Assembly (NCBI GenBank): GCA_963762575.1
Contig: CAVXLL010000013.1
Location: forward strand, 310,001 to 374,000
Direction: 5' to 3'
Length of the DNA: 64,000 bases
Origin: AP-15 sp963762575
GTDB lineage: Bacteria > Pseudomonadota > Alphaproteobacteria > ATCC43930 > CGMCC-115725
Under the pieces are notes generated by a model that did not search any database, was not told the DNA's origin, and saw only the letters and a program-made list of their open reading frames with translations. Both the position numbers and the translations under genes were made by a program. This document shows, one piece after another, positions 25,874 to 34,497 of this stretch (the first letter of the stretch is position 1; the number at the start of each line of letters is the position of its first letter).

Positions 25874-26600
25874 GATAGGCCCTCTCGACCTCGGGGTTGC
25901 GGATCGCTTCCTGCGGCAACCCGTCGGCGATCTTCTGCCCGGCGACCAGCACGACGAGCCGAGTCGAGAAGCTCATCACCGCCCGCATGATGTGCTCGAT
26001 CAACACGATCGTGATGCCCTGCTCGTTGAGGCGGAACAGCACGAGGAGGATCTCCTCGACCTCGGAGGGCGACAGACCCGCCATCGCCTCGTCGGCAAAC
26101 AGCAGCCGCGGCGCGCTGGCAACGGCGCGGGCAAGCTCGAGCTTGCGCATCTCGACCTGGGTCAAGTCGCGCGGCAGATGCAGCGTCTTGTCGGCGAGCC
26201 CGACATCGGCGAGCAGCGCGCGGCAGCGCTCGCCGATGTCGGCGCCGGAGAGATGCGCGCCGTGACGCGCATTCACCGTGTAAAGGAGCGGTATGCGCAG
26301 ATTATCGACGAGGTTCAGGCTGCGGAACGGCTTGGGCAATTGAAAGCTGCGGGCGAGCCCTAATCGGATGCGCCGGTAAGTCGGCATGCCGTCGATGACG
26401 CGCCCGTCGAACACGACGCTCCCGCTGTCGTGATGCAATGTGCCGGAGAGGCAGTTGACCAGCGTGCTCTTGCCCGAGCCGTTGGGTCCGATCAAGCCGA
26501 GCCGCTCGCCGGCGGCGACGGTGAGGTTGATGCCCTCGAGCGCGACAAAACCACCAAAGCGCTTGCCGAGCCCGCGGACTTCGAGAATGGACGCGGGCAT
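25863..26600 (-). CDS. livG: Branched-chain amino acid ABC transporter ATPase (LivG type)
   Basis: A 245-residue ABC ATPase. Walker A is IGPNGSGKSTLVN and Walker B is PRLLFADEAMAGLSPSEVEE. The ABC signature is the variant LTQVEMRKLELARAV rather than LSGGQ, a variant I associate with a subset of alphaproteobacterial LivG proteins. The H-loop is VLIEHIMRAVM. The ATG at 26600 overlaps the livM stop as TGATG. Substrate cannot be told from the ATPase. Confidence 0.92.
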   Translation of the reverse strand: MPASILEVRGLGKRFGGFVALEGINLTVAAGERLGLIGPNGSGKSTLVNCLSGTLHHDSGSVVFDGRVIDGMPTYRRIRLGLARSFQLPKPFRSLNLVDNLRIPLLYTVNARHGAHLSGADIGERCRALLADVGLADKTLHLPRDLTQVEMRKLELARAVASAPRLLFADEAMAGLSPSEVEEILLVLFRLNEQGITIVLIEHIMRAVMSFSTRLVVLVAGQKIADGLPQEAIRNPEVERAYLGE

Positions 26601-27547
26601 CAACGGAGCCTGGCGCGCCGGCGGCTCTGCACCAAACCGACGATGCCATTGGGCGCAATGATGACAAAGACGATCAGCAGAACGCCGACGATCAGCAGGT
26701 TGAGCGCCGAAGAGATGGTCACTGTCGCGAGCTGCTGGATCGTGCCGAGCAACACCGCGCCGATCATCGGGCCGATCCAGCTGGTCATGCCCCCGATCAA
26801 TGGCATGGCGACGCTATTGACGGCATAGGAGAGGTTGAAACTCGAGGCCGGATCGAGATAGGTCACGTAATAGGGCAGGGGGGCGCCGGACATGCCCATC
26901 AGCGCGCCGCTCAGTGTCGTCGAGATCAGCTTCAGCCGCAATGTCGGCACCCCCGCCGTCTCAGCCGCCTGCTCGTCGTCGCGGATCGCGTTGAAGCCGA
27001 GGCCGAGGGTCGAGCGCTCGATGGTCCGCGCGACCGCGACCGAGATCCAGGTCAGCGCCAGCATCAGCGAATAAAGATACTGGATGTAGCTGCCGTAGAG
27101 CGGCGATTGCTGCGGCCGAATGACATAAATGCCGCGCGACCCGCCGACAAAATCCCAGTTGACGATCAGGGTCTGCGCGACGATCGCCAATGCCAGGGTG
27201 GCGATAGCGAAAAACACGCCCCTCAGCCGCAGGGTCAAATACCCCATGCCGAAACCGACAATGCCCGAGGTGAGGCCGCCAACCAGCATCATGACCGGAA
27301 GCGGCACGGAGGTGAGCTTATGGAGGACGACGGCGGTGTAGGCGCCGACGGCGAAAAACGCGCCGGTGCCGAAATTGGTATAGCCGGTGTAGCCGCCGAG
27401 AATATTCCAAGCCGTCGCCAACACGATGAACTGCAGCACCTGGTAGGCGGCGAAGAAATAATACTCGTTGCCGATCAGCCCGCGCGTCAGCAGCAGAAAC
27501 GCCACGGCGACAATGAACGAGACGATCCAAAACCTGGCGGTACCCAC
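26600..27547 (-). CDS. livM: Branched-chain amino acid ABC transporter permease (LivM type)
   Basis: A 315-residue integral membrane protein with about eight to nine hydrophobic segments. The LivM signatures are LATAWNILGGYTGYTNFGTGAFFAVGAY near the N-terminus and NAIRDDEQAAETAGVPTLRLKL in the cytoplasmic loop that contacts the ATPases. The predicted start is a GTG at 27547. Upstream it is separated from livH by a 530-bp insertion carrying a DUF559 gene and two palindromic repeats. Confidence 0.93.
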   Translation of the reverse strand: MGTARFWIVSFIVAVAFLLLTRGLIGNEYYFFAAYQVLQFIVLATAWNILGGYTGYTNFGTGAFFAVGAYTAVVLHKLTSVPLPVMMLVGGLTSGIVGFGMGYLTLRLRGVFFAIATLALAIVAQTLIVNWDFVGGSRGIYVIRPQQSPLYGSYIQYLYSLMLALTWISVAVARTIERSTLGLGFNAIRDDEQAAETAGVPTLRLKLISTTLSGALMGMSGAPLPYYVTYLDPASSFNLSYAVNSVAMPLIGGMTSWIGPMIGAVLLGTIQQLATVTISSALNLLIVGVLLIVFVIIAPNGIVGLVQSRRRARLR

Positions 27548-27568
27548 TCTGCCCTCACCTGAAGCAGC

Positions 27569-27593
27569 CCCTCTCCCGCATTGCGGGAGAGGG
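27569..27593. repeat. Palindromic repeat, copy 1
   Basis: An inverted repeat with arms CCCTCTCCCGC and GCGGGAGAGGG around an ATT centre. Next to it is a GGGCCCAGCCCGCAGGGCTGG stretch and a GTGAGGGT end. The same palindrome occurs at 28028, 35785 and 35835. It lies just upstream of livM and downstream of the DUF559 gene. Confidence 0.85.
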
Positions 27594-27628
27594 AGGGGCC
27601 CAGCCCGCAGGGCTGGGGGGGTGAGGGT

Positions 27629-27958
27629 CTATTGGGATTCCAGAACGCGCCAGATCGCTACGACTACTCCATTGGAATTGCCGAGAACATCGTTGTTCCA
27701 AAATCGGAGCACTCTCCAACCCTGGCTCTCCAGCCAAGCTGTTCGGCGAAAATCGGTCCGACTGTCTGCATGCTGACTGCCGTCGATTTCGATCATGAGC
27801 TGGTGCTTGGTGCATGCGAAATCGACGATGAAACGACCAATCGGATGCTGGCGGCGAAACTTGAACTTCAACAAACGCCGATCGCGCAGAGCCGCCCACA
27901 CGCGGCGCTCGGCATCGGTCGAGGCTTGCCGCAGTTGGCGGGCTTTCGAGGAGGGCAT
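27629..27958 (-). CDS. DUF559 (Vsr-like endonuclease fold) protein
   Basis: A 109-residue protein of the DUF559 family, which has a PD-(D/E)XK nuclease-like fold related to very-short-patch-repair endonucleases. Visible motifs: STDAERRVWAALRDRRL, FRRQHPIGRFIVDFAC (with the conserved D), LMIEIDGSQH (the E-x-D catalytic-like strand) and GWRVLRFWNNDV. It is inserted between livH and livM and bracketed by two copies of the same palindromic repeat, so it looks like a passenger of a small repeat-flanked cassette. Biological role of the family is unknown to me. Confidence 0.85.
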   Translation of the reverse strand: MPSSKARQLRQASTDAERRVWAALRDRRLLKFKFRRQHPIGRFIVDFACTKHQLMIEIDGSQHADSRTDFRRTAWLESQGWRVLRFWNNDVLGNSNGVVVAIWRVLESQ

Positions 27959-28027
27959 CGATGTATGGTATCGGCCATCTGTAAACGAACTGCCGGGACA
28001 CCCTCACCCGTCTCGCTGCGCTCACCA

Positions 28028-28052
28028 CCCTCTCCCGCATTGCGGGAGAGGG
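28028..28052. repeat. Palindromic repeat, copy 2
   Basis: The same arms (CCCTCTCCCGC / GCGGGAGAGGG) and ATT centre as copy 1. It is preceded by CACCCTCACCCGTCTCGCTG, a flank that recurs in reverse orientation (AGCGAGGCGGGTGAGGG) beside copy 4. It is just downstream of livH and upstream of the DUF559 gene. Confidence 0.85.
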
Positions 28053-28078
28053 GCTAATTAGGCGCTTACCCCTAATCA

Positions 28079-28951
28079 TCAGCGGCCCAAAATGCCGGCG
28101 GGGCGCACGGCGAGGGTCAGCAGCAGGAAGCCGAACGCGACGGCCGGCGCCCAGGACGGGCCGTAAAAGGTCGCGGTGATGCTTTCGACGACGCCGATCA
28201 GGATGGCGCCGGCGAGCATGCCGGGAAAGCTGGTCATGCCGCCGAGCACGCAGATCGCAAAGATCCGCCCGATATAATCACGGCCGATCGACGGCTCGAC
28301 CGGCTGAATGATGATCAAGAGGGCGCCGGCGACCGAGGCGGTGGCGATCGAGATGCCGAAGGCGATCCGCTTGACGCGGCTCGGGTTTGCCGCCATCAGC
28401 TGCAGGGCCAGCCGGTCCTGCGACACCGCCAGGATGGCGCGGCCGATAAAGGTGCGCCCCAAGAAGACTTGCAGCACCGCGAGCATCGATAGCGAGACCA
28501 GGAACGGGACCAGCATGCGCAAGGGCAGGTCGACAAAGCCGAGATGCAGGCTCGGACCGATATAGCGGGCTTCGACAAACCGGTAATCGACGCCGAAGAC
28601 GAGGATCAGCGCGACCTCGCCGACAAACAATAAACCGAAGAAGAAGGCGAGACCCTGGATCAACTCCTCGCCGCGCCGCTCGAACGCGTAGTAGTAGATC
28701 TGGTAGACCGCCATGCCGACGAGAAAGAATGCGGGCGCCATGACGACGCCGATCAAGATCGGGTCGACGCCGAAACTGGAATTGACGATATAGGCGACAA
28801 AGGATCCGAGCATAATGAAGGCCGGGTGGGCGATGTTGACGATGTCGAGCATGCCGAAGGAGATCGTCACCCCGACCGTGACCGCGGCATAGAACCCGCC
28901 GAGCAATAAGCCGGAGACGATCGCGTTGACCGCGAGATCGAGGGAAATCAT
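28079..28951 (-). CDS. livH: Branched-chain amino acid ABC transporter permease (LivH type)
   Basis: A 290-residue permease with about eight membrane segments. LivH signatures: VSGLLLGGFYAAVTVGVTISFGMLDIVNIAHPAFIMLGSF near the N-terminus and ILGGMTSFPGMLAGAILIGVVE near the C-terminus. I use the ATG at 28951 (MISLDLAVNAIV), where the first membrane helix begins; the upstream open frame is basic and lacks family features. It is the first gene of the operon. No periplasmic binding protein gene is adjacent. Confidence 0.92.
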   Translation of the reverse strand: MISLDLAVNAIVSGLLLGGFYAAVTVGVTISFGMLDIVNIAHPAFIMLGSFVAYIVNSSFGVDPILIGVVMAPAFFLVGMAVYQIYYYAFERRGEELIQGLAFFFGLLFVGEVALILVFGVDYRFVEARYIGPSLHLGFVDLPLRMLVPFLVSLSMLAVLQVFLGRTFIGRAILAVSQDRLALQLMAANPSRVKRIAFGISIATASVAGALLIIIQPVEPSIGRDYIGRIFAICVLGGMTSFPGMLAGAILIGVVESITATFYGPSWAPAVAFGFLLLTLAVRPAGILGR

Positions 28952-29105
28952 GAGGGCGGATGGGGTAGCGGCGCTCTCGGCATCTTTATCCGAAGTCGTG
29001 CGTTTCTGCGAGGCATTAGAGCAGTATCGACGGCGCCTGTTAAGGCCCCGTGCAGACAAGCTCTCAACCGCCGGTAAGCGGCGGCGCCTTGCTGTGCGCG
29101 CTCAC

Positions 29106-29134
29106 AAAAAACGCGGGCACGGGCCCGCGTTTTT
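29106..29134. terminator. Bidirectional intrinsic terminator
   Basis: An eight-base-pair GC stem (ACGCGGGC 29111-29118 with GCCCGCGT 29123-29130, ACGG loop) has a run of five A before it and four T after it. It can end transcription of the beta-propeller gene, which stops at 29198 on the minus strand, before the liv operon begins. Confidence 0.8.
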
Positions 29135-29197
29135 CGAGAGTGTTCGGGCGCATCTGCGGCCTCTTGCAGGCCGCCGCACCCAAGAGCTCAATCGGGG

Positions 29198-30568
29198 TTA
29201 GTCTCTCGCACTGGTCAGGTCGACGTCATTCCGGCCATAGACTCCGATGCATCCGGTCAAGCAGCCGGGGATCGCATTGTTGGCCGGCAACGGGACAAAT
29301 ACCCAATTGTTGGAGGCGTTGGCGGCGACTGAATGCGCGCTGCCGGAGGGGTGGCCGGGCGGCGGCCCCAAGGGCGGGCTTACCAGCGGCACGTCGAAGG
29401 TCGGCACGATCTGGTCGAGGGTTTGGCTCGTTCCGTCAATCACCCCGAGCAGGCCGGCACCCTGATCCGTGCTCGAAAGGGCGCCCGAAGTCGAAGTCGC
29501 CAAGTGCGGCGAATAGGGCGTATTTTGCGAGCCGGTATACCAATGATCATCGCCGGAATTGTACCAAACTTCGTCCGACGAGCCGATACCGGAAACAAAA
29601 GCATAGATCCCATTGACGTCGATGATCACCTGCACCGGGTTGGCGCTATCCGGATCTGCACCGAACCACGGCACGCCCCCGGTGTCGTAAACCACGCTGC
29701 AGCCTGCCAGGAATGTCCCATTCCTGGGATTTAGGGAAAGACCGGCCGGCATGCAAAATGGCACCGAAAACAGGGTTTCGACGCTCGCCGTCAGCGGGTT
29801 GATGCGCGCAATTGCTCCAGTCGTGCCTGGTGCGGCGAGTGTTCCGGATGTCGAGGGGATCGATTCGTAGAACCGTTGCGTTCCCGGATCCCACGCCGGT
29901 TGTTCCGCACCGTTCGTAGCGAAGTTGTAGACGATTTTGCTTCCGAGGGTTAGCGCGCAATTGGTGCCGACCGAAATCAGGGTTGCGTATGGTGGAGTCT
30001 CCGCGTTGTTGACCACGAGCAACAGCCTGTCCTTCGGGTCAAAGGCCATCTCGTCCGCACGAGTCGTCCCGCCTGTATTAACGTCGCCGACTTGCGTCCC
30101 GCTGGGAAGCTGGAAGGAAACGACGCGGCTCGGGCCATCGCCGGCAAAGAGGCATGTTCCCGACCCGTCGGTTGCGACGCCGTTAGGCCCAGAGATGTTG
30201 TTGTTGACGGCAGTGCCGGTTGCGTTCAGTTGCACCCCCGCGAACGGCGGAGACGCGGTGATTTGCTTGACGAAGGTGCCGGTGCTGGCGTCCACGACAT
30301 CAACGGCAGCGTTCGAACGGTCGCCGAGATAGTATGTTTGATTCGTCTGGTCGACAAAGCTGATATCGAAGCCGTACATCCCACCGGTAGTGTTCGTCGC
30401 CGCAACCGGGACGGGTATCGTGGAGAGCAGCCTGACGGCGGTCTCGGCTTTTGTTCCCCTATTGTCGGCCTGCGCGTTCCCGGCTACCAGCATCGATGCG
30501 GCCACCAATACAGTCGATGCGACGCATTTGTTGAGCGAGGCGCGCAAGGCGCTATGCGCTTGAAGCAT
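29198..30568 (-). CDS. Secreted beta-propeller-like protein
   Basis: A 456-residue protein with a signal sequence (CVASTVLVAASMLVAGNAQA) and repeated blade-like strands: TYYLGDRSNAAVDVVDASTG, ISGPNGVATDGSGTCLFAG, ADEMAFDPKDRLLLVVNN, GAIARINPLTASVETLF and SAHSVAANASNNWVFVPLP. The pattern resembles YncE/NHL/SMP-30-like propellers. Four or more cysteines suggest disulfides in the periplasm. No catalytic motif is evident. It stands alone, with a terminator 60 bp downstream. Function unknown. Confidence 0.7.
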   Translation of the reverse strand: MLQAHSALRASLNKCVASTVLVAASMLVAGNAQADNRGTKAETAVRLLSTIPVPVAATNTTGGMYGFDISFVDQTNQTYYLGDRSNAAVDVVDASTGTFVKQITASPPFAGVQLNATGTAVNNNISGPNGVATDGSGTCLFAGDGPSRVVSFQLPSGTQVGDVNTGGTTRADEMAFDPKDRLLLVVNNAETPPYATLISVGTNCALTLGSKIVYNFATNGAEQPAWDPGTQRFYESIPSTSGTLAAPGTTGAIARINPLTASVETLFSVPFCMPAGLSLNPRNGTFLAGCSVVYDTGGVPWFGADPDSANPVQVIIDVNGIYAFVSGIGSSDEVWYNSGDDHWYTGSQNTPYSPHLATSTSGALSSTDQGAGLLGVIDGTSQTLDQIVPTFDVPLVSPPLGPPPGHPSGSAHSVAANASNNWVFVPLPANNAIPGCLTGCIGVYGRNDVDLTSARD

Positions 30569-30834
30569 TTCGTCCTCCCATTTCGCGTAGTGTTGTCGAG
30601 AGCACCGGCCGAGATAGCGGTCGGCGTGCGAAAAATTAGCCGTTGAAACGGGATAGTCAACGCTTTTTTGACGCGTTTTTGACTGATTCGCCTTTATGTA
30701 GCTTTTATGTTGCGCATTGTTTGTAAGAAAATGTAACTACAACGCACGAATAAGGTAAATGATGGTTAATGCTTGAGCGGCAGCCTCGGGTCGCGCCGCC
30801 GATGAGCGGCCGTCGCGATCGGTCGCGCGACTTT

Positions 30835-31608
30835 TCAAGATGCTGAGGATTGTCCCGGATGTTTGCCGGCGCGCTGCGGCAGCAAGACAAGGCATCCGAG
30901 AATAAAGGCGGCTATCACCGCCGAGGCGATTGGACGGCTCAAGGCGAGCCCGCCATCGTTTACCGGCTTATCCAAGAAGTCGCCAACCGTAGCCCCGAGC
31001 GGTCGGGTCAGGATGAACGCCGCCCAGAACAGCAGAACCCGCGACACGCCGGTCCAGTAATAGGCTGCAGCGAGCACGGCCAGCCCGGCCGCAAAGACGA
31101 GCGCCCCCCCTTCGTATCCAAGACCCGTCGTGTCGGCCATCCAATCGCCGAGAGCAGTTCCCAGCGTTTGTGAAAGGGTGATCGCCGTCCAATAGAACGC
31201 TTCCACCTTGGGTGTGTTGACGGTTTCCACCGATATGGAGCCGAGCGCCCAATACCACAGGCCGAGTGTCGCTAGGAGGCAGAGCAACAGAAGCGACGAT
31301 CCGCCGGTGTAACCGATACCCAAAGAACGATCGGCAAAATCGGCCATTGTCGTACCGGCGGTCGTGGAGGCTACAATCGTTGCCCAATAGAGAAACGGAT
31401 GAAATTTTCTCGCGGCAATCTGCATGCCCACCAGAACCACTAAGAGCGATAGAAAGATCGCCGTTCCGGTCAGATAGCCCCAATTCAGCGTCATCGTTAC
31501 CGAGTCGCCACCGGTCTCGCCCAGTGTTGTTGCCGCGATTTTGATGATCCAGAAGGTAAGTGTAACCTCAGGAACCTTAGTAGCATAATAATCAGAACTG
31601 CGTATCAT
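30835..31608 (-). CDS. DUF347-repeat membrane protein (COG4705-like)
   Basis: A 257-residue integral membrane protein with four copies of a repeat whose conserved core is T-x-G-(E/T/D)-x-x-x-D: KIAATTLGETGGD, IVASTTAGTTMADF, ITLSQTLGTALGDW and FILTRPLGATVGDF. This is the DUF347/COG4705 family. The start chosen is the ATG at 31608 (MIRSSDYYATKVPEVTL) with GAGAGG upstream; a TTG at 31632 is less likely. Function in the literature is not established to my knowledge. It stands alone between two 250-300 bp spacers. Confidence 0.8.
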   Translation of the reverse strand: MIRSSDYYATKVPEVTLTFWIIKIAATTLGETGGDSVTMTLNWGYLTGTAIFLSLLVVLVGMQIAARKFHPFLYWATIVASTTAGTTMADFADRSLGIGYTGGSSLLLLCLLATLGLWYWALGSISVETVNTPKVEAFYWTAITLSQTLGTALGDWMADTTGLGYEGGALVFAAGLAVLAAAYYWTGVSRVLLFWAAFILTRPLGATVGDFLDKPVNDGGLALSRPIASAVIAAFILGCLVLLPQRAGKHPGQSSAS

Positions 31609-31909
31609 ACGATGGCCTCTCAATACATCCAACGCTAGCGTTCAGACTCAAACACATGATTCACCAGCGAGGAGGTGTAGGGATACTACAGGCTAAAGGG
31701 GTTAACTCATCCGAAATGCATCTAAGCACTAGCCGCGATAGACCGGAACCTGTATTCGATTGGCGCACCCGGCCAGCGTTAGTCCAATAAGAACAGTTGG
31801 ATCACACATTCATTTCGGGCTTGAGCAGGCCCGACATGGCGCAGATCGGCGCCGAGTGGCGGCGCAGGTCCTTTTAGCGCACTCACCCTCAAGAATTTAG
31901 GCTAAGCCC
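31609..31909. other. Intergenic region upstream of the DUF347 gene
   Basis: About 300 bp, AT-richer than its surroundings, expected to hold the promoter of the DUF347 gene. No coding frame, hairpin or known operator stands out. Confidence 0.4.
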
Positions 31910-32488
31910 TCAGGCTGGGATCAGCGGCTCGCCGCGCATGTATTTGCCGCGGCAGAACAGCAATGTGGGCTTGTGGGTGTAGGCGTAACGCTCGACGTGG
32001 CCGATGAAAATGATGTGGTCGCCGCCATAATGCCGGTACTCGTTGCGGCACTCGAAATGTGCGGCCGCGCCGATGAGCACCGGCGCGCCGCATTCCGGGA
32101 TCATGTGGTCGATCTCGGCGAACTTGTTGTCGTGCGTGCGGGCAAACTTGTTCGACAGCTCGATCTGGTCGTGCGCCAGAATGTTGACGACGAAATGCGA
32201 GCCCTCCTGGAAGGCGGGAAGGCTCTGCGCATAAAGCGAGGCGCTCCACAAAACGAGCGGCGGGGTGAGCGACACCGAGGTAAAGGAGTTGGCGGTCATG
32301 CCGTAGAGTCCACCCGAGGCGCTGCGCGCCGTGACGATTGTTACGCCGGTTGCGAAGGTGCCGAGGGCGCTGCGGAAATCGCGCAGGTCGAACCCTTCGC
32401 CAGAGGTGCTCTGCACCGGCGCTGCGTGGCTGCCGGGGATCTCGTTGTGGAGGGTCTCGTCAGGCACAGCCGCCCCTCGAAAAGCCAT
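31910..32488 (-). CDS. Flavin reductase of a two-component monooxygenase
   Basis: A 192-residue flavin_reduct-domain protein (HpaC/NtaB-like). Motifs include FRSALGTFATGVTIVTARS, LYGMTANSFTSVSLTPPLVLWS, HFVVNILAHDQIELSNKFA and GDHIIFIGHVERY. It supplies reduced FMN or FAD to an oxygenase partner. The ATG at 32488 overlaps the stop of the upstream acyl-CoA-dehydrogenase-like oxygenase as TGATG, so the two are translationally coupled and almost certainly work together. Confidence 0.9.
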   Translation of the reverse strand: MAFRGAAVPDETLHNEIPGSHAAPVQSTSGEGFDLRDFRSALGTFATGVTIVTARSASGGLYGMTANSFTSVSLTPPLVLWSASLYAQSLPAFQEGSHFVVNILAHDQIELSNKFARTHDNKFAEIDHMIPECGAPVLIGAAAHFECRNEYRHYGGDHIIFIGHVERYAYTHKPTLLFCRGKYMRGEPLIPA

Positions 32489-33690
32489 CACAGCGGCGCA
32501 TCGGGCGGCAGCCCGAGCGCCACCCTGCCGTAAATCGCGCCGTTGACGTCCCAGTTCAGATGGTAATGGGCGTTGGCCGCGTGGGCGTCGCGGAACGCGC
32601 GCTGTATCGGGTTTCTCTGATAGATCGCCCCGCCGCCGGTCGCCGTAAACAGAAGGTCGACTGCCTTGGTGCACAGCGTTGCGGCAAAGGCACCGTCGCG
32701 CCGATAGCGCGCCCGCTGCTCGACGCTGGGCACGACGCCGGCCTCGGTGATCCGCATTGCCTCATCGCAATCGCGCAAGGCGATAGCCTCGGCCGCATCG
32801 GCAAGCGCCGCCGCCTCGGCGAGATGGACCTGGATATTGGTGAAATCGGCGAGGTTCTTGCCGGTATAGGCGCTGAGCCGGTTACGGGTCGTCTCGGCGA
32901 AGTGCTGGATTGCGCCGCGGGCAATTCCGAGCGAGACGCCGGCGATGGCATAGGCGAACAGACTGACCGCCGGCAGCTTGTATAACGCCCCGGGGTTCAG
33001 TTCGCTGCCCCGATTCGGGCCGCCCTTGATCCGCTCGGTAGCGAGGGTGCGATAGGCCGGCACGAAAACGTCGGCAACCTCGACATCCTTGCTGCCGGTG
33101 CCGGCGAGGCCGATCACCTGCCACGTGTCGATGACCGTGTAGTCGCGCGCCGGCACCAGGAACATGCGCGGCTCGCTCTGCCCGGTCTCCTCATCGCTGA
33201 CGACGGCGCCGAATATATTCCAGGCCGAGGGATCGATGCCGCTCGAAAACGGCCAGCGGCCGCTGAGCCGATAACCGCCCTCCACCCGCCGCGCGCGGCC
33301 GCGCGCGAAAATCAACGCCGAGCTGATCAGGCTGTCAGGCGATTCGCCCCAGATTTCGTCCTGCGCCTCGGGATGCCACATGCCGAGCAGCCAATGGTGC
33401 GCCGCGAGGTTGGCCAGCACCCAGGCGGTCGAGCCGCAACCCCGGCCGATCACCGCCGTCAGCTCGTACAATGCGCGATACGGCAGCTCGCTGCCGCCGA
33501 CGCGGGCCGGCTGCAATATACGGAAGAGACCGCTCGAATGCAGATCGGCGATCGTCTCGTCGGGCAGCCTACGAAGCTGCTCGGCCCGCGGGGCGCGCTC
33601 GCGCAGAACCGGTATCAGCGCCTCGGCGCGCGCCAGCAGCTCTTCGAAGCGCGGCGGCGCCGCCCGCTGGTCGGTCTTTGCCTCGGTCAT
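32488..33690 (-). CDS. Flavin-dependent monooxygenase, oxygenase component (acyl-CoA dehydrogenase fold)
   Basis: A 400-residue protein of the HsaA/HpaH-like group D hydroxylases, which share the acyl-CoA dehydrogenase fold but hydroxylate phenols using reduced flavin. Seen: LRRLPDETIADLHSSGLFRILQPARVGG split over the N-terminal helices, GCGSTAWVLANLAAHHWLLGMW, RVEGGYRLSGRWPFSSGID, WQVIGLAGTGSKDVEVADVFVP and TATGGGAIYQRNPIQRAFRDAHAANAH. No acyl-CoA catalytic Glu is obvious. It is coupled to the flavin reductase downstream. Substrate unknown; a phenolic compound is inferred, supported by the intradiol dioxygenase gene about 2 kb away. Confidence 0.85.
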   Translation of the reverse strand: MTEAKTDQRAAPPRFEELLARAEALIPVLRERAPRAEQLRRLPDETIADLHSSGLFRILQPARVGGSELPYRALYELTAVIGRGCGSTAWVLANLAAHHWLLGMWHPEAQDEIWGESPDSLISSALIFARGRARRVEGGYRLSGRWPFSSGIDPSAWNIFGAVVSDEETGQSEPRMFLVPARDYTVIDTWQVIGLAGTGSKDVEVADVFVPAYRTLATERIKGGPNRGSELNPGALYKLPAVSLFAYAIAGVSLGIARGAIQHFAETTRNRLSAYTGKNLADFTNIQVHLAEAAALADAAEAIALRDCDEAMRITEAGVVPSVEQRARYRRDGAFAATLCTKAVDLLFTATGGGAIYQRNPIQRAFRDAHAANAHYHLNWDVNGAIYGRVALGLPPDAPL

Positions 33691-33828
33691 TGCGCTCCTC
33701 TCCCGGATAAGCGAGTCTATGCTATCCTACTCCTCGCACCGCTGCTGGGCGATATTCTATTCACGTGGGGTCTGGTCAAGCCCTTCACCAATCCGCCTGC
33801 GGCAAGTTTAAAGGGAAAACGAATACCG

Positions 33829-34335
33829 ATGTTCAAATCATTTGGTTTGGCCGCCGGGGCGCTCGCTTTGGCAATCGGCATGGTTGGGAACTGCACGCCA
33901 GCGCTTGCCCAGGGCAATGTGCGGGTCGGCACGCTGACCTGCAACGTGGCCGGCGGCTGGGGGTTTGTGTTCGGCTCGTCGAAGGCGGTCCGCTGCAACT
34001 TCGCGCCGGCGGGTGGCCGGCCGGAGCACTACGCCGGCTCGATCAACAAATTCGGCGTCGATATCGGCTATACGCAAGGGGGCGTGCTGATTTGGGGTGT
34101 TTTCGCGCCGAGTAGCGGCCTCGCGCCGGGAGCTCTGTCGGGGAATTATGTCGGTGCGACCGGAAGCGCCACGGTTGGGGTCGGCGCTGGCGCCAACGTG
34201 CTGGTCGGCGGCTCTAACCGCACGATCTCGCTGCAGCCAGTCAGCATCGAAGGCAACACTGGTCTCAACGTCGCAGCCGGGGTCGCATCGATGAGCCTCC
34301 GCTATCAAACTCAAGTCGGACACAGAGGCCGGTAG
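33829..34335 (+). CDS. DUF992 secreted protein
   Basis: A 168-residue protein with a signal peptide (SFGLAAGALALAIGMVGNCTPALAQ) followed by the DUF992 pattern: GTLTCNVAGGWGFVFGSSKAVRCNF, HYAGSINKFGVDIGYTQGGVLIWGVFAP, LSGNYVGATGSATVGVGAGANVLVGG and a C-terminal SLQPVSIEG. The conserved pair of cysteines may form a disulfide. The start at 33829 is supported by the signal peptide and AAGGGA upstream; the frame is open further 5' but overlaps the oxygenase gene antisense. Function unknown, probably periplasmic. Confidence 0.85.
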   Translation: MFKSFGLAAGALALAIGMVGNCTPALAQGNVRVGTLTCNVAGGWGFVFGSSKAVRCNFAPAGGRPEHYAGSINKFGVDIGYTQGGVLIWGVFAPSSGLAPGALSGNYVGATGSATVGVGAGANVLVGGSNRTISLQPVSIEGNTGLNVAAGVASMSLRYQTQVGHRGR

Positions 34336-34497
34336 CAACAACGCCGACCGGTGACGCGTCCTATGCATAATGATCACAGGTTGGCTTCATCTCTCGGTCA
34401 TCCGTCGGCGCTATTGTTGGCTAATGATCCGCGGGCGACCGGGATCGGGCGACGACGCCCGAAATACGGCGCTTGCGGGGACGTTCTCTTGGCGCCG

